From positions 255,536 to 319,535 of the forward strand of contig NZ_QPIB01000007.1 of NCBI RefSeq assembly GCF_003671765.1: a stretch of 64,000 bases of DNA. The letters are read 5' to 3'. Shown one piece after another: positions 51,161 to 60,063 of the stretch (its first letter is position 1; each line of letters opens with the position of its first letter). The position numbers were made by a program, and so were the translations under genes. This DNA comes from Xenophilus sp. E41 (GTDB taxonomy: Bacteria > Pseudomonadota > Gammaproteobacteria > Burkholderiales > Burkholderiaceae_C). The notes beneath the pieces were generated by a model. That model ran no database searches, was not told the origin of the DNA, and saw only the letters and a program-made list of their open reading frames with translations.

Positions 51161-53497
51161 TCAGCGCCGCCGGGCCGGCGCGGCCACGCCGGCGCCGCGC
51201 ACCTCGAGCTGGATGGTGTCGAGCACCTGGCCCTGCGCGTCGGCCAGCTCGATCGTGTGGCGGCCGGGCCAGGGCAGCCATTGCGCTGTGGTGCCGCGCG
51301 CGAAGGGCTTGCCGTCGATGCGCCACTGCACGTCGCGGCCGGCGCCATCGGATTCGAAGCTCACGCGCTGGTTTCGCGGCGGGATGTCGGGGTCGAGCGC
51401 GAGGATCGTGCCCTGCGTCGGCGCGGTGATGCGGGCCGGGTTGCCGTCCTTGGCATCCGAAGTACCCGCAGCCCCCGCGGGACGGGCCCGGGCAGCGATC
51501 GTTTCCATGGCAAAGAGCGGCTGTTCGGTGCCGGCGATGAACCACTCGCTGCGCGCCGCCTCGATGGGCTCGCCATTCCAGTCGCCGAAACGGACCTGTG
51601 CCTGCACCAGCCCCGGCGGCGGCGTGGGCGCGCGGCTGGCCTCGCGCTGGTGCAGGAAGCGCAGGGTCTCGGCCCACAGCGGCGCGGCGCCGGTGGTGCC
51701 GCTCACGTCCCACATCGGCGCGCCGCTGGCGTTGCCGATCCACACGCCGACGGTGTAGCGCTCGGACCAGCCCACGGCCCAGTTGTCGCGCATGTCCTTG
51801 CTGGTGCCGGTCTTCACCGCCGTCCAGAAGCGCGTGCCCAGCACGCTGTCGACGCCGAAGGTGCGGGTGCGGGCGTTGGCGTCCGACAGGATGTCGCCGA
51901 CGATGAAGGCAGCGCGCGCATCGAGCGCGGGCGTGAAGGCGACGGCCTCGCGCCGCGCGGGCAGCAGCAGGCGCGTGCCGCTCGCACGTCCGCCGTTGGC
52001 CAGCGTGCGGAAGGCGTTGGCCAGCTGCAGCAGCGTGAGTTCGGCGCTGCCCAGCGCCAGGCTGTAGCCGTAGTAGTCGCCGCTTTGCGCCAGGGTGATG
52101 CCGGCGCGCTGCAGCTGGCGCGCGAAGGCGTCGGGCGAGACCATGACCAGCGTGCGCACGGCGGGCACGTTGAGCGAGGCCGCCAGCGCGGTGCGCACCG
52201 ACACCGGCCCCTTGAAGTGCCGGTCGTAGTTCTGCGGGATGTACAGCCCGCCCGAGGTCGCGATCTGCGCCGACGAGTCCTCCAGCAGCGAGGCGGCCGT
52301 GAGCCGGCGCTCGGCGATCGCCTGCGCATAGAGCAGCGGCTTGAGCGTGGAGCCCGGCTGGCGCGGGGCCAGCACGGCGTCGACCTCGGCCGCGCGGCTG
52401 AGCTGGCCCGAGGAGCCGACCCAGGCCAGCACCTCGCCGCTGGCGTTGTCGAGCACGACCAGCGCGCCGTCTTCCACGTTGCGGCCGCGCAGCTCGCGCA
52501 GGTGGCGTTGCAGGCTCTGCAGGGCGAAGCGCTGCAGCGGCGCGCGCAGGGTGGTGCGCAGCTCGGTCGGCGCCGGCGCGTTGCCGTCCGCTTCACGCGC
52601 GGCGCGCAGGGCCTGGCGCGCGAGGTGGGGCGCGATGCCCTCGCTGGCCTCGAAGGCGCGACGTTGCACGACCGCGGAAGTGAACATCTCGAGCGCAACA
52701 CAAGATGTGGCCCCCACGCTCGGCACTTCGTGTCCTCGCTGCCCCCCGGGGGGGCGCTCGCTTGCTTGGGGCGGCCCGGCGCTGCGCTCGGGCCCCTTGT
52801 CCGGCGCAGCCATGCTCTTCATCACCTCGCAGGCCCGCTGCGCGACCAGTGCCGGCTTCGCGTTGGGCGCACGCACCAGCGCCGCGGCCACGGCCGCCTC
52901 GCGCGCGTCGAGCCCGTGCGGCGCCTTGTCGAACAGCGTGCGCGAGAGCGCGTCGATGCCCACCAGTTCGCCGCGAAAGGGCACGAGGTTGAGGTACGCC
53001 TCCAGCACCTGGTCCTTGCGCCATTGGCGTTCGAGCTGGGTCGCGGTAACGGCCTGGCCGATCTTCTGGCCCACGCTGCGCCCGCCGCTGGCACGGCGCA
53101 GGTCGTCGTCCAGCAGGCCGGCCAGCTGCATCGTGATGGTCGACGCGCCGCGCGTTTTCGTGTTCCACAGGTTCGCCCAGGCAGCGGACGAGACAGCGCG
53201 CCAGTCCACGCCGCTGTGTTCGTAGAAGCGCCGGTCCTCGCTGAGCACCAGCGCCGTGCGCAGCGCGGGCGACACGTCGGCCAGCGCCGTCCATTGGCCG
53301 CGCCGCACCGTGGCGTCGGTGCGCACGCGCTGCAGCAGTTCGCCGTTGCGGTCGAGCACGCGCAGGTCGGAGGGACGGAATTCACCGCGCACCTGCTCGA
53401 AGCTGTCGACGGCCCACGCGCCGGCCGCGGCCTGGGCCAGGAGCAGCGCCGCCAGTGCGGGGCGCCACGGGATCGGGCGGAAGCCGGGGAGCGTCAT
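51161..53497 (-). CDS. pbpC: Penicillin-binding protein 1C
   Basis: A 778-residue bifunctional peptidoglycan synthase. Transglycosylase motif EDRRFYEHSGVDW has Glu87 and Asp88; GASTITMQLAGLL follows. The transpeptidase serine is Ser383 with Lys386 (PGSTLKP), and KTGTS is further on. The C-terminal beta domain (BiPBP_C) ends the protein. An insert of about 35 residues (roughly 230-264, encoded at 52706-52810) sits between the two enzyme domains and derives from a repeat element. In E. coli, pbpC follows yfhM; here the A2M gene is 7.9 kb upstream. ATG 53497 begins the natural N-terminal signal region. Confidence 0.9.
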   Translation of the reverse strand: MTLPGFRPIPWRPALAALLLAQAAAGAWAVDSFEQVRGEFRPSDLRVLDRNGELLQRVRTDATVRRGQWTALADVSPALRTALVLSEDRRFYEHSGVDWRAVSSAAWANLWNTKTRGASTITMQLAGLLDDDLRRASGGRSVGQKIGQAVTATQLERQWRKDQVLEAYLNLVPFRGELVGIDALSRTLFDKAPHGLDAREAAVAAALVRAPNAKPALVAQRACEVMKSMAAPDKGPERSAGPPQASERPPGGQRGHEVPSVGATSCVALEMFTSAVVQRRAFEASEGIAPHLARQALRAAREADGNAPAPTELRTTLRAPLQRFALQSLQRHLRELRGRNVEDGALVVLDNASGEVLAWVGSSGQLSRAAEVDAVLAPRQPGSTLKPLLYAQAIAERRLTAASLLEDSSAQIATSGGLYIPQNYDRHFKGPVSVRTALAASLNVPAVRTLVMVSPDAFARQLQRAGITLAQSGDYYGYSLALGSAELTLLQLANAFRTLANGGRASGTRLLLPARREAVAFTPALDARAAFIVGDILSDANARTRTFGVDSVLGTRFWTAVKTGTSKDMRDNWAVGWSERYTVGVWIGNASGAPMWDVSGTTGAAPLWAETLRFLHQREASRAPTPPPGLVQAQVRFGDWNGEPIEAARSEWFIAGTEQPLFAMETIAARARPAGAAGTSDAKDGNPARITAPTQGTILALDPDIPPRNQRVSFESDGAGRDVQWRIDGKPFARGTTAQWLPWPGRHTIELADAQGQVLDTIQLEVRGAGVAAPARRR
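52706..52810 (-). repeat. Repeat element inserted in frame in pbpC
   Basis: On the plus strand the stretch reads GGCACTTCGTGTCCTCGCTG, then CCCCCCGGGGGGGCGCTCGC and CTTGCTTGGGGCGGCCCGGC. I recognise this as a widespread Comamonadaceae intergenic palindromic element. It encodes about 35 proline/glycine/arginine-rich residues without breaking the frame. Confidence 0.65.
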
Positions 53498-53861
53498 TCG
53501 TCGGTCGGCGCAACGACGAGCCAAGCGGTGCGCGGCAGGAAGGAGAAGGAGGGCAGCATGACGGGAAGCGGGGCAGCGGACGGGCGGGCAGCGGCCCGGC
53601 CTGACGATGGGCGATTTTGCGTCGCCGCCGGCCAGGCGCGACGGTGGTCGGCGGGCGTTGAGAGAAAAGCGGCTGAAACGGCCGTCCCTTCTGGATTTGA
53701 TGCTATCAAAAGAGGAGCGATCGCCCGGTGCGCGACGCCTGGCGGGGGCGCGCGAAGGACTGCCGCTCGGGGCGCGCGCCTACCCGCGGGCGGTGGCCCT
53801 GTCTGGCGGGTCGGCGGCAACGGCGAGGCGAAGGTTCGGGCTCTTGCCAGGAGAGATGCCC
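53498..53861. other. Intergenic region with decayed repeat copy F
   Basis: This stretch of 364 bases between pbpC and a small lipoprotein gene contains no convincing gene. At about 53660-53719 it carries AAGCGGCTGAAACGGCCGTC ... GATGCTATCAAAAGAGGAGCG, a degraded relative of the repeat at 4729. AGGAG at 53849 is the ribosome site for the next gene. Confidence 0.5.
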
Positions 53862-54071
53862 ATGAAAAGACTTGCTGCCCTCTTCACCGCCGCCGCCGTG
53901 CTGTCCGGCTGCGTGGCCGTGCCTTATGACCGCCCGCCGCCGCCGCGTCCGGCACCGGGCTACGGCGACCGGGACCGCGATGGCGTGCCCAATCGCTACG
54001 ACCGCGATCGTGATGGCGACGGCGTGCCGAACCGGGCCGACCGCCGGCCGAACGACCCCTGGCGCAACTGA
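53862..54071 (+). CDS. Small lipoprotein with calcium-binding-like DxD repeats
   Basis: A 69-residue protein: lipobox LSGC with Cys17, a proline-rich linker, then GDRDRDGVPNRYDRDRDGDG and a similar repeat to the end. The DxDxDGxxN pattern resembles thrombospondin type 3-like calcium-binding repeats. AGGAG at 53849-53853 favours ATG 53862 over one at 53856. Role unknown. Confidence 0.78.
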   Translation: MKRLAALFTAAAVLSGCVAVPYDRPPPPRPAPGYGDRDRDGVPNRYDRDRDGDGVPNRADRRPNDPWRN

Positions 54072-54118
54072 GGGCGTGATGGGCTCGCGTGACGCACCCC
54101 GCGTCGCGCGAGCTGCGA

Positions 54119-55099
54119 TCAGTTCAGGGTGATCTGCGCCTGCCGGGCCACCTCGGTGAACTTGGCCAAGCTCTTCTGCACGGCAGCCTGCGCTTCGGCC
54201 GGCGACATCGTGCTCGCCACCTGTCCGCCGGCCTCGAGCGCGTGCTTCACCTCGGAGGCGGAGGCCGCCTTGAGGATGGCGGCGTTCATCCGGCTCACCA
54301 CCGCGTCGGGGGTGCCCTTGGGCGCGGCGACGGCGAAGTACTGCGTGGCCTCGTAGCCCTTGAGTCCCGCCTGGTCCATGGTCGGCACGTCCGGCAGGCT
54401 GGGCACGCGGAAGGGCGTGGTGACCGCATAGGCCTTGAGCTGGCCCGACTTGATCTGCGCGAGCACCGGCGTGAGCCCCAGCATGCCCAACTTGACCTGC
54501 CCGCCCGCCACGTCGACGACCGCCTGGCCGCCGCCCTTGTAGGGCACGTGCAGCATCTTCGTGCCGGCCATGGTGTTGAAGAGCTCGCCGGCCAGGTGCT
54601 GCCCGGTGCCGATGCCCGAGCTCGCGAAGTCCCATTTGTCGGGTTCGGCCTTCATCGCGGCGATCAGCGCCTTGAGGTCCGACGGCGCCTGCGCGGCCCG
54701 GCCCACGAGCACGATGGGGCCCTGGGACAGCATGGCCACGGCCTTGAGCTCCGTGCCGATCTGCGGCTGCGGCCGCGCGAACAGCACCGGCCCCGGCACG
54801 GTGACCAGCGTGTAGCCGTCGGCGCCCGCACGGGCCGCTTGCTGCAGCGCCAGCGCGCCGGACGCGCCCGGCACGTTGTCCACCACGATCGACTGGCCGA
54901 TCTGGTCGGACACGCTCTTGGCGAAGGCGCGCGTGAGCACGTCCACCGAGCCGCCCGGCACGTAGCCGACGATCCAGGTGATCGGGCGCGCGGTGGGCCA
55001 GGGCTTGTCGGCGTAGGCCGCCGTGCACAGGGGCACCGCGGCGAGCAGGGCGGCGACGCGCAGCAGCGACCGTCGGGCGATGGAAGAGGAGCGGGGCAT
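54119..55099 (-). CDS. Bug family (TctC-like) substrate-binding protein
   Basis: A 326-residue periplasmic binding protein with a signal beginning ARRSLLRVAALLAAVPL (twin-arginine-like) and cleaved near AYA-DKPW. Bug motifs are ITWIVGYVPGGSVDVLTRAFA, IVVDNVPGASGALALQQAA, FASSGIGTGQHLAGELFN and HVPYKGGGQAVVDV. It lies 26 bases downstream of a sulfatase gene on the same strand, so it may supply the sulfatase pathway substrate or product. Confidence 0.88.
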   Translation of the reverse strand: MPRSSSIARRSLLRVAALLAAVPLCTAAYADKPWPTARPITWIVGYVPGGSVDVLTRAFAKSVSDQIGQSIVVDNVPGASGALALQQAARAGADGYTLVTVPGPVLFARPQPQIGTELKAVAMLSQGPIVLVGRAAQAPSDLKALIAAMKAEPDKWDFASSGIGTGQHLAGELFNTMAGTKMLHVPYKGGGQAVVDVAGGQVKLGMLGLTPVLAQIKSGQLKAYAVTTPFRVPSLPDVPTMDQAGLKGYEATQYFAVAAPKGTPDAVVSRMNAAILKAASASEVKHALEAGGQVASTMSPAEAQAAVQKSLAKFTEVARQAQITLN

Positions 55100-55125
55100 G
55101 GCGGGTCCTGGGGTCTTGGTGGCGG

Positions 55126-56460
55126 TCATCGGTCCGGCTGGCCGGGCGGTGTGTGGGGATGGGCGGCGCTGCTCGCGTTGAAGTCCCGGATCATTCGCAG
55201 GATCGGGCCCATGACCCAGGTGTTGAAGACCAGCACGTCGGTCTCCTCCTTGGGATCGCGCGTCACGTTGAAGAGGTAGGGCGACTCGAGCTTGCCCTGG
55301 CCATGGTTGACCTCGGGCTCCCAGTAGAAGTGCAGCTTCCAGTCGCGCCACTTGGCGGCGCGCAGCTCCTGCTTGATGTAGAAAAGAAAGCCCTCGCGCG
55401 CCGACTTCTCCGATTCGCCGGACAGGAAGGCGCGCTGGTCCACGCCGTCGATGGGCCGGTCCTGCGGCACCTCGGCGCCGCCGATGCGGCACAGCGTGGT
55501 GAAGAGGTCCGTAACGTGCACGATCTCGTTGCTGACGCGGCCGGGCGCGATGCGTCCCGGCCAGCGGGCGATGAAGGGCACGCGCAGGCTGCCTTCCATC
55601 GCCGTGTGGTACGTGCCGCGCCAGGGGCCCGCCGTGCCGCGGTAGGGCGCCCGGAACTCCGGCCCGTTGTCGCTGCAGAAGATGAAGAGCGTGTCCTCGG
55701 CAATGCCCAGGCGCTGCACCTCGTCGATCACCTGGCCCACGCGGTGGTCCATCTCCGCCATCGAGTCGGCGAAGTCGCCGTTGCCCGTGCGGCCGGCGAA
55801 GTCGTCGTGCGGCAGGGTCGGAAAGTGCAGGTGCACCAGCGGCAGGTACAGGAAGAACCTGCGCCCGGCCGCGGCATGGCGGGCCATGAAGCGGCAGGAG
55901 CGATCGACCAGTTCGGCGTCGATGCCGCGCCGCGACTGCAGGTCGTACACCTTGACGGCCTGCGAGGGCTCGCCGGCCCGGCCTTCCATGATGTGCGGCA
56001 GGTCGACCACGCTGGGGTCGAAGCCCACGGAGGACGTGAACTGGCTTTCGTCGGTGGTCCGGGGAATGCCGTACCACTCGTCGAAGCCGCGGTCGGACGG
56101 GTAGCGCCCGTCGACGTCGCCCAGGTGCCACTTGCCGTAATGCGCCGTGGCGTAGCCCGCGGCCGAGAGGGCCTGCGCCAGCGTGACCTCCCAGCGCGTC
56201 AGGCCCTGCGGCAGGCCCGGCGGCACCGACTGCAGGCAGCCGGTGCGGATGGGGTGCCGGCCCGACATCAGGGCCGAGCGCGTGGGCACGCAGTCGCTCT
56301 CGACGTTGAAGTTCTGCAGCAGCAGGCCTTCGCGCGCCAGCTGGTCGATGCGGGGCGTGGGCGCGCCCCGCAGCGCGCCGCCGCCGTAGCAGCCCAGTTC
56401 GCCCCAGCCGAGGTTGTCGGCGACGATGAGCACGATGTTGGGAGCGGCAGGGCTGGGCAT
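55126..56460 (-). CDS. Type I sulfatase (arylsulfatase family)
   Basis: A 444-residue sulfatase. The formylglycine motif is CVPTRSALMSGR with Cys57 (CxPxR), so it is the cysteine type. NIVLIVADNLGWG at the N-terminus binds metal, YGKWHLG supplies a catalytic lysine/histidine and FCSDNGPE more metal ligands. ATG at 56460 gives a start directly at the fold with no signal peptide; a longer frame exists but adds no export signal. It should hydrolyse a sulfate ester. Probably under the divergent LysR gene. Confidence 0.9.
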   Translation of the reverse strand: MPSPAAPNIVLIVADNLGWGELGCYGGGALRGAPTPRIDQLAREGLLLQNFNVESDCVPTRSALMSGRHPIRTGCLQSVPPGLPQGLTRWEVTLAQALSAAGYATAHYGKWHLGDVDGRYPSDRGFDEWYGIPRTTDESQFTSSVGFDPSVVDLPHIMEGRAGEPSQAVKVYDLQSRRGIDAELVDRSCRFMARHAAAGRRFFLYLPLVHLHFPTLPHDDFAGRTGNGDFADSMAEMDHRVGQVIDEVQRLGIAEDTLFIFCSDNGPEFRAPYRGTAGPWRGTYHTAMEGSLRVPFIARWPGRIAPGRVSNEIVHVTDLFTTLCRIGGAEVPQDRPIDGVDQRAFLSGESEKSAREGFLFYIKQELRAAKWRDWKLHFYWEPEVNHGQGKLESPYLFNVTRDPKEETDVLVFNTWVMGPILRMIRDFNASSAAHPHTPPGQPDR

Positions 56461-56552
56461 GGGGGCGAGACGAAGCAGTCGGAAGCCGCAATCTAAGGCC
56501 CCAGGCAGCCACCACCTATTCCTCGACAGGCGCTTGTCCATAAACTCGGGGA

Positions 56553-57470
56553 ATGTCTCTGGCGATCCATGACATCGAGTACTTCCTCGCCGTGGCGGAC
56601 GCGGGGCGCCTGTCGGGCGCGGCCGAGGCGCTCGGCGTCACGCAGCCGGCGCTGAGCAAGGCCATCAAGCGTGTGGAAGGCGAGTTCGGCCTGCAGCTTT
56701 TCGAACGCCGGGCGCGGGGCGTGGTGCTGACGGCCGCCGGCATCCGCGTGGCACAGCAGATGCGGCGCCTGCAGGCCGACTATGCCGACGTGGTGCTGCT
56801 CGCCAACGAGATGCGCGCCCAGCGCTCCGGACTGCTTCGCGTGGGCGTGACCGACACCAGCAGCCGCAACCGCATGGTCGCGGTGCTGGCCACGCTGCTG
56901 AAGCAGCGGCCTGGACTGCGCGTGCGCATCGGCGTGGACCGCTCGGACGCGCTGGCCGAGCAGGTGCGCGAGGGCACGCTGGACCTCGCCCTGGTGCCGG
57001 CCTACGAAGGCCGCCCGCTGGATGCCGAGCGCATCAAGATCGACAACGACCCGCTGCTGCCGCTGGCCCGCGCCGGCCATCCGCTGGCGGCACGGGCGCG
57101 CCTGACCATGAAGGACCTGGCGCCCTACGGCTGGATGATCGGGCCCGAGCATTCCGGGGCCTACGGCGCGCTCGCGGCCATCTTCGCGAGCCACCGTCTC
57201 GCTGCGCCCACCATCGTGGTGGAAGTGCCCTACTCGTCGGAAATGAACCTGTCGCTGCTGGCCGCCACCGACCTGCTCACGCTGGCACCGCGCTCGCTGG
57301 TGCGGCAACTGGCCGGCGACGGCCTCGCGGTGCTGCCCATCGCCGCACTTCGCATTCCGCGCGCCGTGGTGCTGCTGTCCCGGCAGGGCACTGCGCCGAC
57401 GCCGCTGATGCAGGCGGTCATCGACGCTTTGCTGGCCCGGCCCGCCGCCCCGGGAAGAAGCGGCCGCTGA
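56553..57470 (+). CDS. LysR family transcriptional regulator
   Basis: A 305-residue LysR protein: IEYFLAVADAGRLSGAAEALGVTQPALSKAIKRVEGEFG, FERRARGVVLTAAG, then an effector domain. Divergent from the sulfatase-Bug pair across 92 bases, so it is the likely controller of that unit. The effector is unknown. Confidence 0.92.
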   Translation: MSLAIHDIEYFLAVADAGRLSGAAEALGVTQPALSKAIKRVEGEFGLQLFERRARGVVLTAAGIRVAQQMRRLQADYADVVLLANEMRAQRSGLLRVGVTDTSSRNRMVAVLATLLKQRPGLRVRIGVDRSDALAEQVREGTLDLALVPAYEGRPLDAERIKIDNDPLLPLARAGHPLAARARLTMKDLAPYGWMIGPEHSGAYGALAAIFASHRLAAPTIVVEVPYSSEMNLSLLAATDLLTLAPRSLVRQLAGDGLAVLPIAALRIPRAVVLLSRQGTAPTPLMQAVIDALLARPAAPGRSGR

Positions 57471-57485
57471 GGCGAAAAGGCAGGC

Positions 57486-57752
57486 TCAGAGCAGCTTCCA
57501 CTTCAGCAGCAGCGCCGCCACGGCCGGCACCCCGAAGAGCAGCAGCAGCACGGGCAGTTCCTCGGCGGCGCTGTAGCCGGCCCGGCTCACGCCCACCCAC
57601 ATGTTGAAGCCGGTGATGGCCAGCCACACCACGAGGAACAGCCCGATCGCCCAACTGGCGGCGGCGGGAAAGTTTTCTGAGAAGAGCCGCGCCCAGATGC
57701 AGAAGGCAGCGAGCATCAGGAAGCCGGAGCCGAGGAAGAGGGCGGTGCGCAT
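57486..57752 (-). CDS. Small membrane protein of unknown function
   Basis: An 88-residue protein with about three membrane segments: TALFLGSGFLMLAAFCIW, SWAIGLFLVVWLAITGFNMW and ELPVLLLLFGVPAVAALLLKW. AAAGGA lies upstream of the ATG. I do not recognise the family; the pattern is common in small Betaproteobacterial membrane proteins. It converges on the LysR gene. Confidence 0.65.
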   Translation of the reverse strand: MRTALFLGSGFLMLAAFCIWARLFSENFPAAASWAIGLFLVVWLAITGFNMWVGVSRAGYSAAEELPVLLLLFGVPAVAALLLKWKLL

Positions 57753-57886
57753 GGGCGGAGTCCTTTCGTCGTTGGGAGGTGTGACAGCCTTCGCGCCGGC
57801 CCGCGGCGCGGCGCGCGGCACAAGCCTAACCGAGGCCACCGCCGGGGAAGCGAGTCGGCCGCTCCTGCGCCGGTCGGGCGGCCGCC

Positions 57887-58162
57887 TCAGTCGCCGATGC
57901 CGAAGCGCGCGATCGACCGCGCACGCGCCTTGGCGGCCTCGTCCTCGCGGTTGCGCGGCTCGGCCGTGGTCACCAGCGCAGCGATCAGGCGGCTGGCCAC
58001 CGCCGTTACCTCGTCCACGGCCTGCTCGAAGGCGACCTCATTGGCCTTGGAGGGCACGCTGAAGCCGCTGAGCTTGCGCACGAACTGCAGCGAGGCCGCG
58101 CGGATCTCCTGCTCGGTGGCGGGCGGCTCGAAGTTGAAGAGGGTCTTGATGCTGCGGCACAT
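57887..58162 (-). CDS. DUF2277-like protein
   Basis: A 91-residue protein starting MCRSIKTLFNFEPPATEQEI, followed by AASLQFVRKLSGFSVPSKANE and AFEQAVDEVTAVASRLIAAL. The MCRNIKxLxNFxPPAT start is diagnostic of DUF2277, a small family of unknown function. The 229 bases upstream to 58391 hold nothing I can identify. Confidence 0.85.
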   Translation of the reverse strand: MCRSIKTLFNFEPPATEQEIRAASLQFVRKLSGFSVPSKANEVAFEQAVDEVTAVASRLIAALVTTAEPRNREDEAAKARARSIARFGIGD

Positions 58163-58391
58163 GGGGGCGTTGTAGCGGGAAGCGCCAACACTGCAAAGTC
58201 TCTGCCGGCAGCCGGCAAAGCTCTGCGCACGACGGGTGTTCACCGGCGCACGGGTTGATTCGGGCCAGCGCTTGAGTCGTCCGAAGGCCACGCCGGGGGT
58301 CTTCTGCCTGTGGCAGGGCCCGGCCAAGAGCGGGGTATTTGGAGCGATGCCCAACCTCTTCCAATACCTGCCATGCGACTTCTACGACGGT

Positions 58392-59114
58392 TCAGATCGA
58401 GGCGAGCCGAACTCGTCCCTCGGCCTCAACCGCACTCTCCCTCCGTTCGCTGTAACGGTCCACCAGATAGGGGGCCACGTCCCGTGTCAGCAGCGTGAAC
58501 TTCATCAGCTCTTCCATCACGTCGACCACGCGCTCATAGAAAGCCGAGGGCTTCATGCGGCCAGCCTCGTCGAACTCTTGGTAGGCCTTCGCCACCGAGG
58601 ACTGGTTTGGGATGGTCAGCATGCGCATCCAGCGGCCCAGCACACGCAACTGGTTCAACGCATTGAAGGACTGCGAGCCGCCCGACACCTGCATGACGGC
58701 CAGCGTCTTGCCCTGGGTCGGCCGTACAGCCCCTTCGCTCAACGGTATCCAGTCGATCTGCGCCTTCATGATGGCGGTCATGGCGCCGTGCCGCTCGGGA
58801 GAGCACCACACCATGCCTTCGGACCAACGTGCCAGTTCGCGCAACTCCTGAACCTTCGGATGCTCTGGCGCGACGCTGTCAGGCAGCGGAAGGCCGGTCG
58901 GGTCGAAGGTCTTCACTTCGGCGCCCATGGCCTGCAGCAGCCGGCCGGCCTCTTCCGCCAGCAGCCGGCTGTAAGAGCGCTCGCGCACCGAGCCGTACAG
59001 CACGAGGATGCGCGGTGGATGTGCCGCTCGCGGTACGTCGGTCAGCCGGTCGGGTGTCGGTCTGTCAAAGTGAGCGGCATCGATGTTGGGCAAGTCGGCG
59101 ATGGGAGATTGCAT
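58392..59114 (-). CDS. arsH: Arsenical resistance flavoprotein ArsH
   Basis: A 240-residue NADPH-dependent FMN reductase-like protein. [25 protein letters not shown] is the FMN phosphate-binding loop in the ArsH form, and [24 protein letters not shown] matches ArsH closely. Known ArsH enzymes oxidise methylarsenite to methylarsenate and reduce quinones or metals. The gene is divergent from arsR with only 29 bases between, so both promoters overlap the presumed operator. Confidence 0.93.
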   Translation of the reverse strand: MQSPIADLPNIDAAHFDRPTPDRLTDVPRAAHPPRILVLYGSVRERSYSRLLAEEAGRLLQAMGAEVKTFDPTGLPLPDSVAPEHPKVQELRELARWSEGMVWCSPERHGAMTAIMKAQIDWIPLSEGAVRPTQGKTLAVMQVSGGSQSFNALNQLRVLGRWMRMLTIPNQSSVAKAYQEFDEAGRMKPSAFYERVVDVMEELMKFTLLTRDVAPYLVDRYSERRESAVEAEGRVRLASI

Positions 59115-59143
59115 GACTTCGATAATACGAGTATTCTTGAATT
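59115..59143. promoter_or_regulatory. arsH/arsR divergent operator-promoter
   Basis: The 29-base gap is AT-rich. AATAC-GA-GTATT at 59124-59135 is a perfect inverted repeat, and TTCTTGAAT follows. It is the natural site for ArsR to repress both directions; the exact operator is an inference. Confidence 0.6.
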
Positions 59144-59467
59144 ATGGATGAAGACAAGGTCGTTCAAGCCCTCGCCGCCCTGGCGCACCCACTTCGCCTT
59201 CGCGTGTTCCGTGCGCTTGTGGTCGCCGGCGCCGATGGCGCGACGCCCGGTTTGCTGCTGGAGAGCATCGACGTGCCGGCCACGAGCCTCTCGTTCCACC
59301 TCAAGGAGCTGACCGGCTCTGGGCTGGTCACGCAGGAGCGGTTGGGTCGGAATCTGCGCTACAGGGCCGCGTTCGAGCAGATGGACGGGCTGCTGGGCTA
59401 CCTCACGGAGAACTGCTGCGCGGGTGAACCGTGTGCGGTGGAAGCCCGGTCTTCTACCTGCTGCTGA
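59144..59467 (+). CDS. arsR: ArsR family arsenic-responsive repressor
   Basis: A 107-residue winged-helix repressor: LAALAHPLRLRVFRALVVAG, VPATSLSFHLKELTGSGLVTQERLGRNLRY. It lacks the N-terminal helix metal motif ELCVCDL of E. coli ArsR. Instead cysteines cluster at the C-terminus (Cys91, Cys92, Cys97, Cys106, Cys107), as in Acidithiobacillus- or Corynebacterium-type ArsR, where such cysteines bind As(III). It heads the arsR-arsC-acr3 transcript and faces arsH. Confidence 0.92.
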   Translation: MDEDKVVQALAALAHPLRLRVFRALVVAGADGATPGLLLESIDVPATSLSFHLKELTGSGLVTQERLGRNLRYRAAFEQMDGLLGYLTENCCAGEPCAVEARSSTCC

Positions 59468-59556
59468 TCACCTGATCTTTTTGTCGCCGCGTGGCGCTCT
59501 GCCGGCGCCGTGTGACTAGACCTGCGCCTTCGATTCCTCACCTTGCGAGCCCCACG

Positions 59557-60060
59557 ATGTCCGACGCACCACCGCTCAACGTCCTTTTCCTCTGCACCCA
59601 CAACTCCGCCCGCAGCATCCTGGCCGAGGCGGTGCTGAACGATCTCGGTGGCGGTCGCTTCCGTGCGTTCTCCGCGGGTAGCAGTCCGCGCGAGAACCAG
59701 CAGCCGAACCCACTGGCCTTGGAGGTTCTCGAGCGTGCGGGCATCAGCACCGCAGGCCTGCGCAGCAAGAGCTGGGACGAGTTCGGCCAGGCGGACGCGC
59801 CGCACATGGACCTGGTCATTACGGTGTGCGACAACGCGGCCGGCGAGGTGTGCCCCTACTGGCCGGGCCACCCCGCGACAGCGCACTGGGGCTACCCGGA
59901 CCCGTCGGAGGTTTCGGGGTCCGATGAGCAACGGCTGGAGGCCTTTCGCCAGACTCTGCACGCCATCCGGCGCCGGTTGGAACTGCTGGTGAACCTGCCC
60001 GCCGCCAGCCTGGAAAAAATGGTGCTGGAGTCCACCGCGCGTTCGCTGTCGAACTCCTGA
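59557..60060 (+). CDS. arsC: Arsenate reductase, low-molecular-weight phosphatase type
   Basis: A 167-residue protein with the P-loop LCTHNSARS (CX5R, Cys13 to Arg19) at the N-terminus. SKSWDEFGQADAPHMDLVITVCDNAAGEVCPYWPG carries the additional cysteines used for the disulfide relay in thioredoxin-type reductases. It converts As(V) to As(III) for export by Acr3. ATG at 59557 begins the P-loop region directly. The stop is 3 bases before acr3. Confidence 0.92.
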   Translation: MSDAPPLNVLFLCTHNSARSILAEAVLNDLGGGRFRAFSAGSSPRENQQPNPLALEVLERAGISTAGLRSKSWDEFGQADAPHMDLVITVCDNAAGEVCPYWPGHPATAHWGYPDPSEVSGSDEQRLEAFRQTLHAIRRRLELLVNLPAASLEKMVLESTARSLSNS

Positions 60061-60063
60061 GCC

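Noticed and set aside
51146-53929. A 927-codon plus-strand open frame across pbpC
   Set aside because: Antisense of PBP1C; composition dominated by R, A, G and H without motifs.
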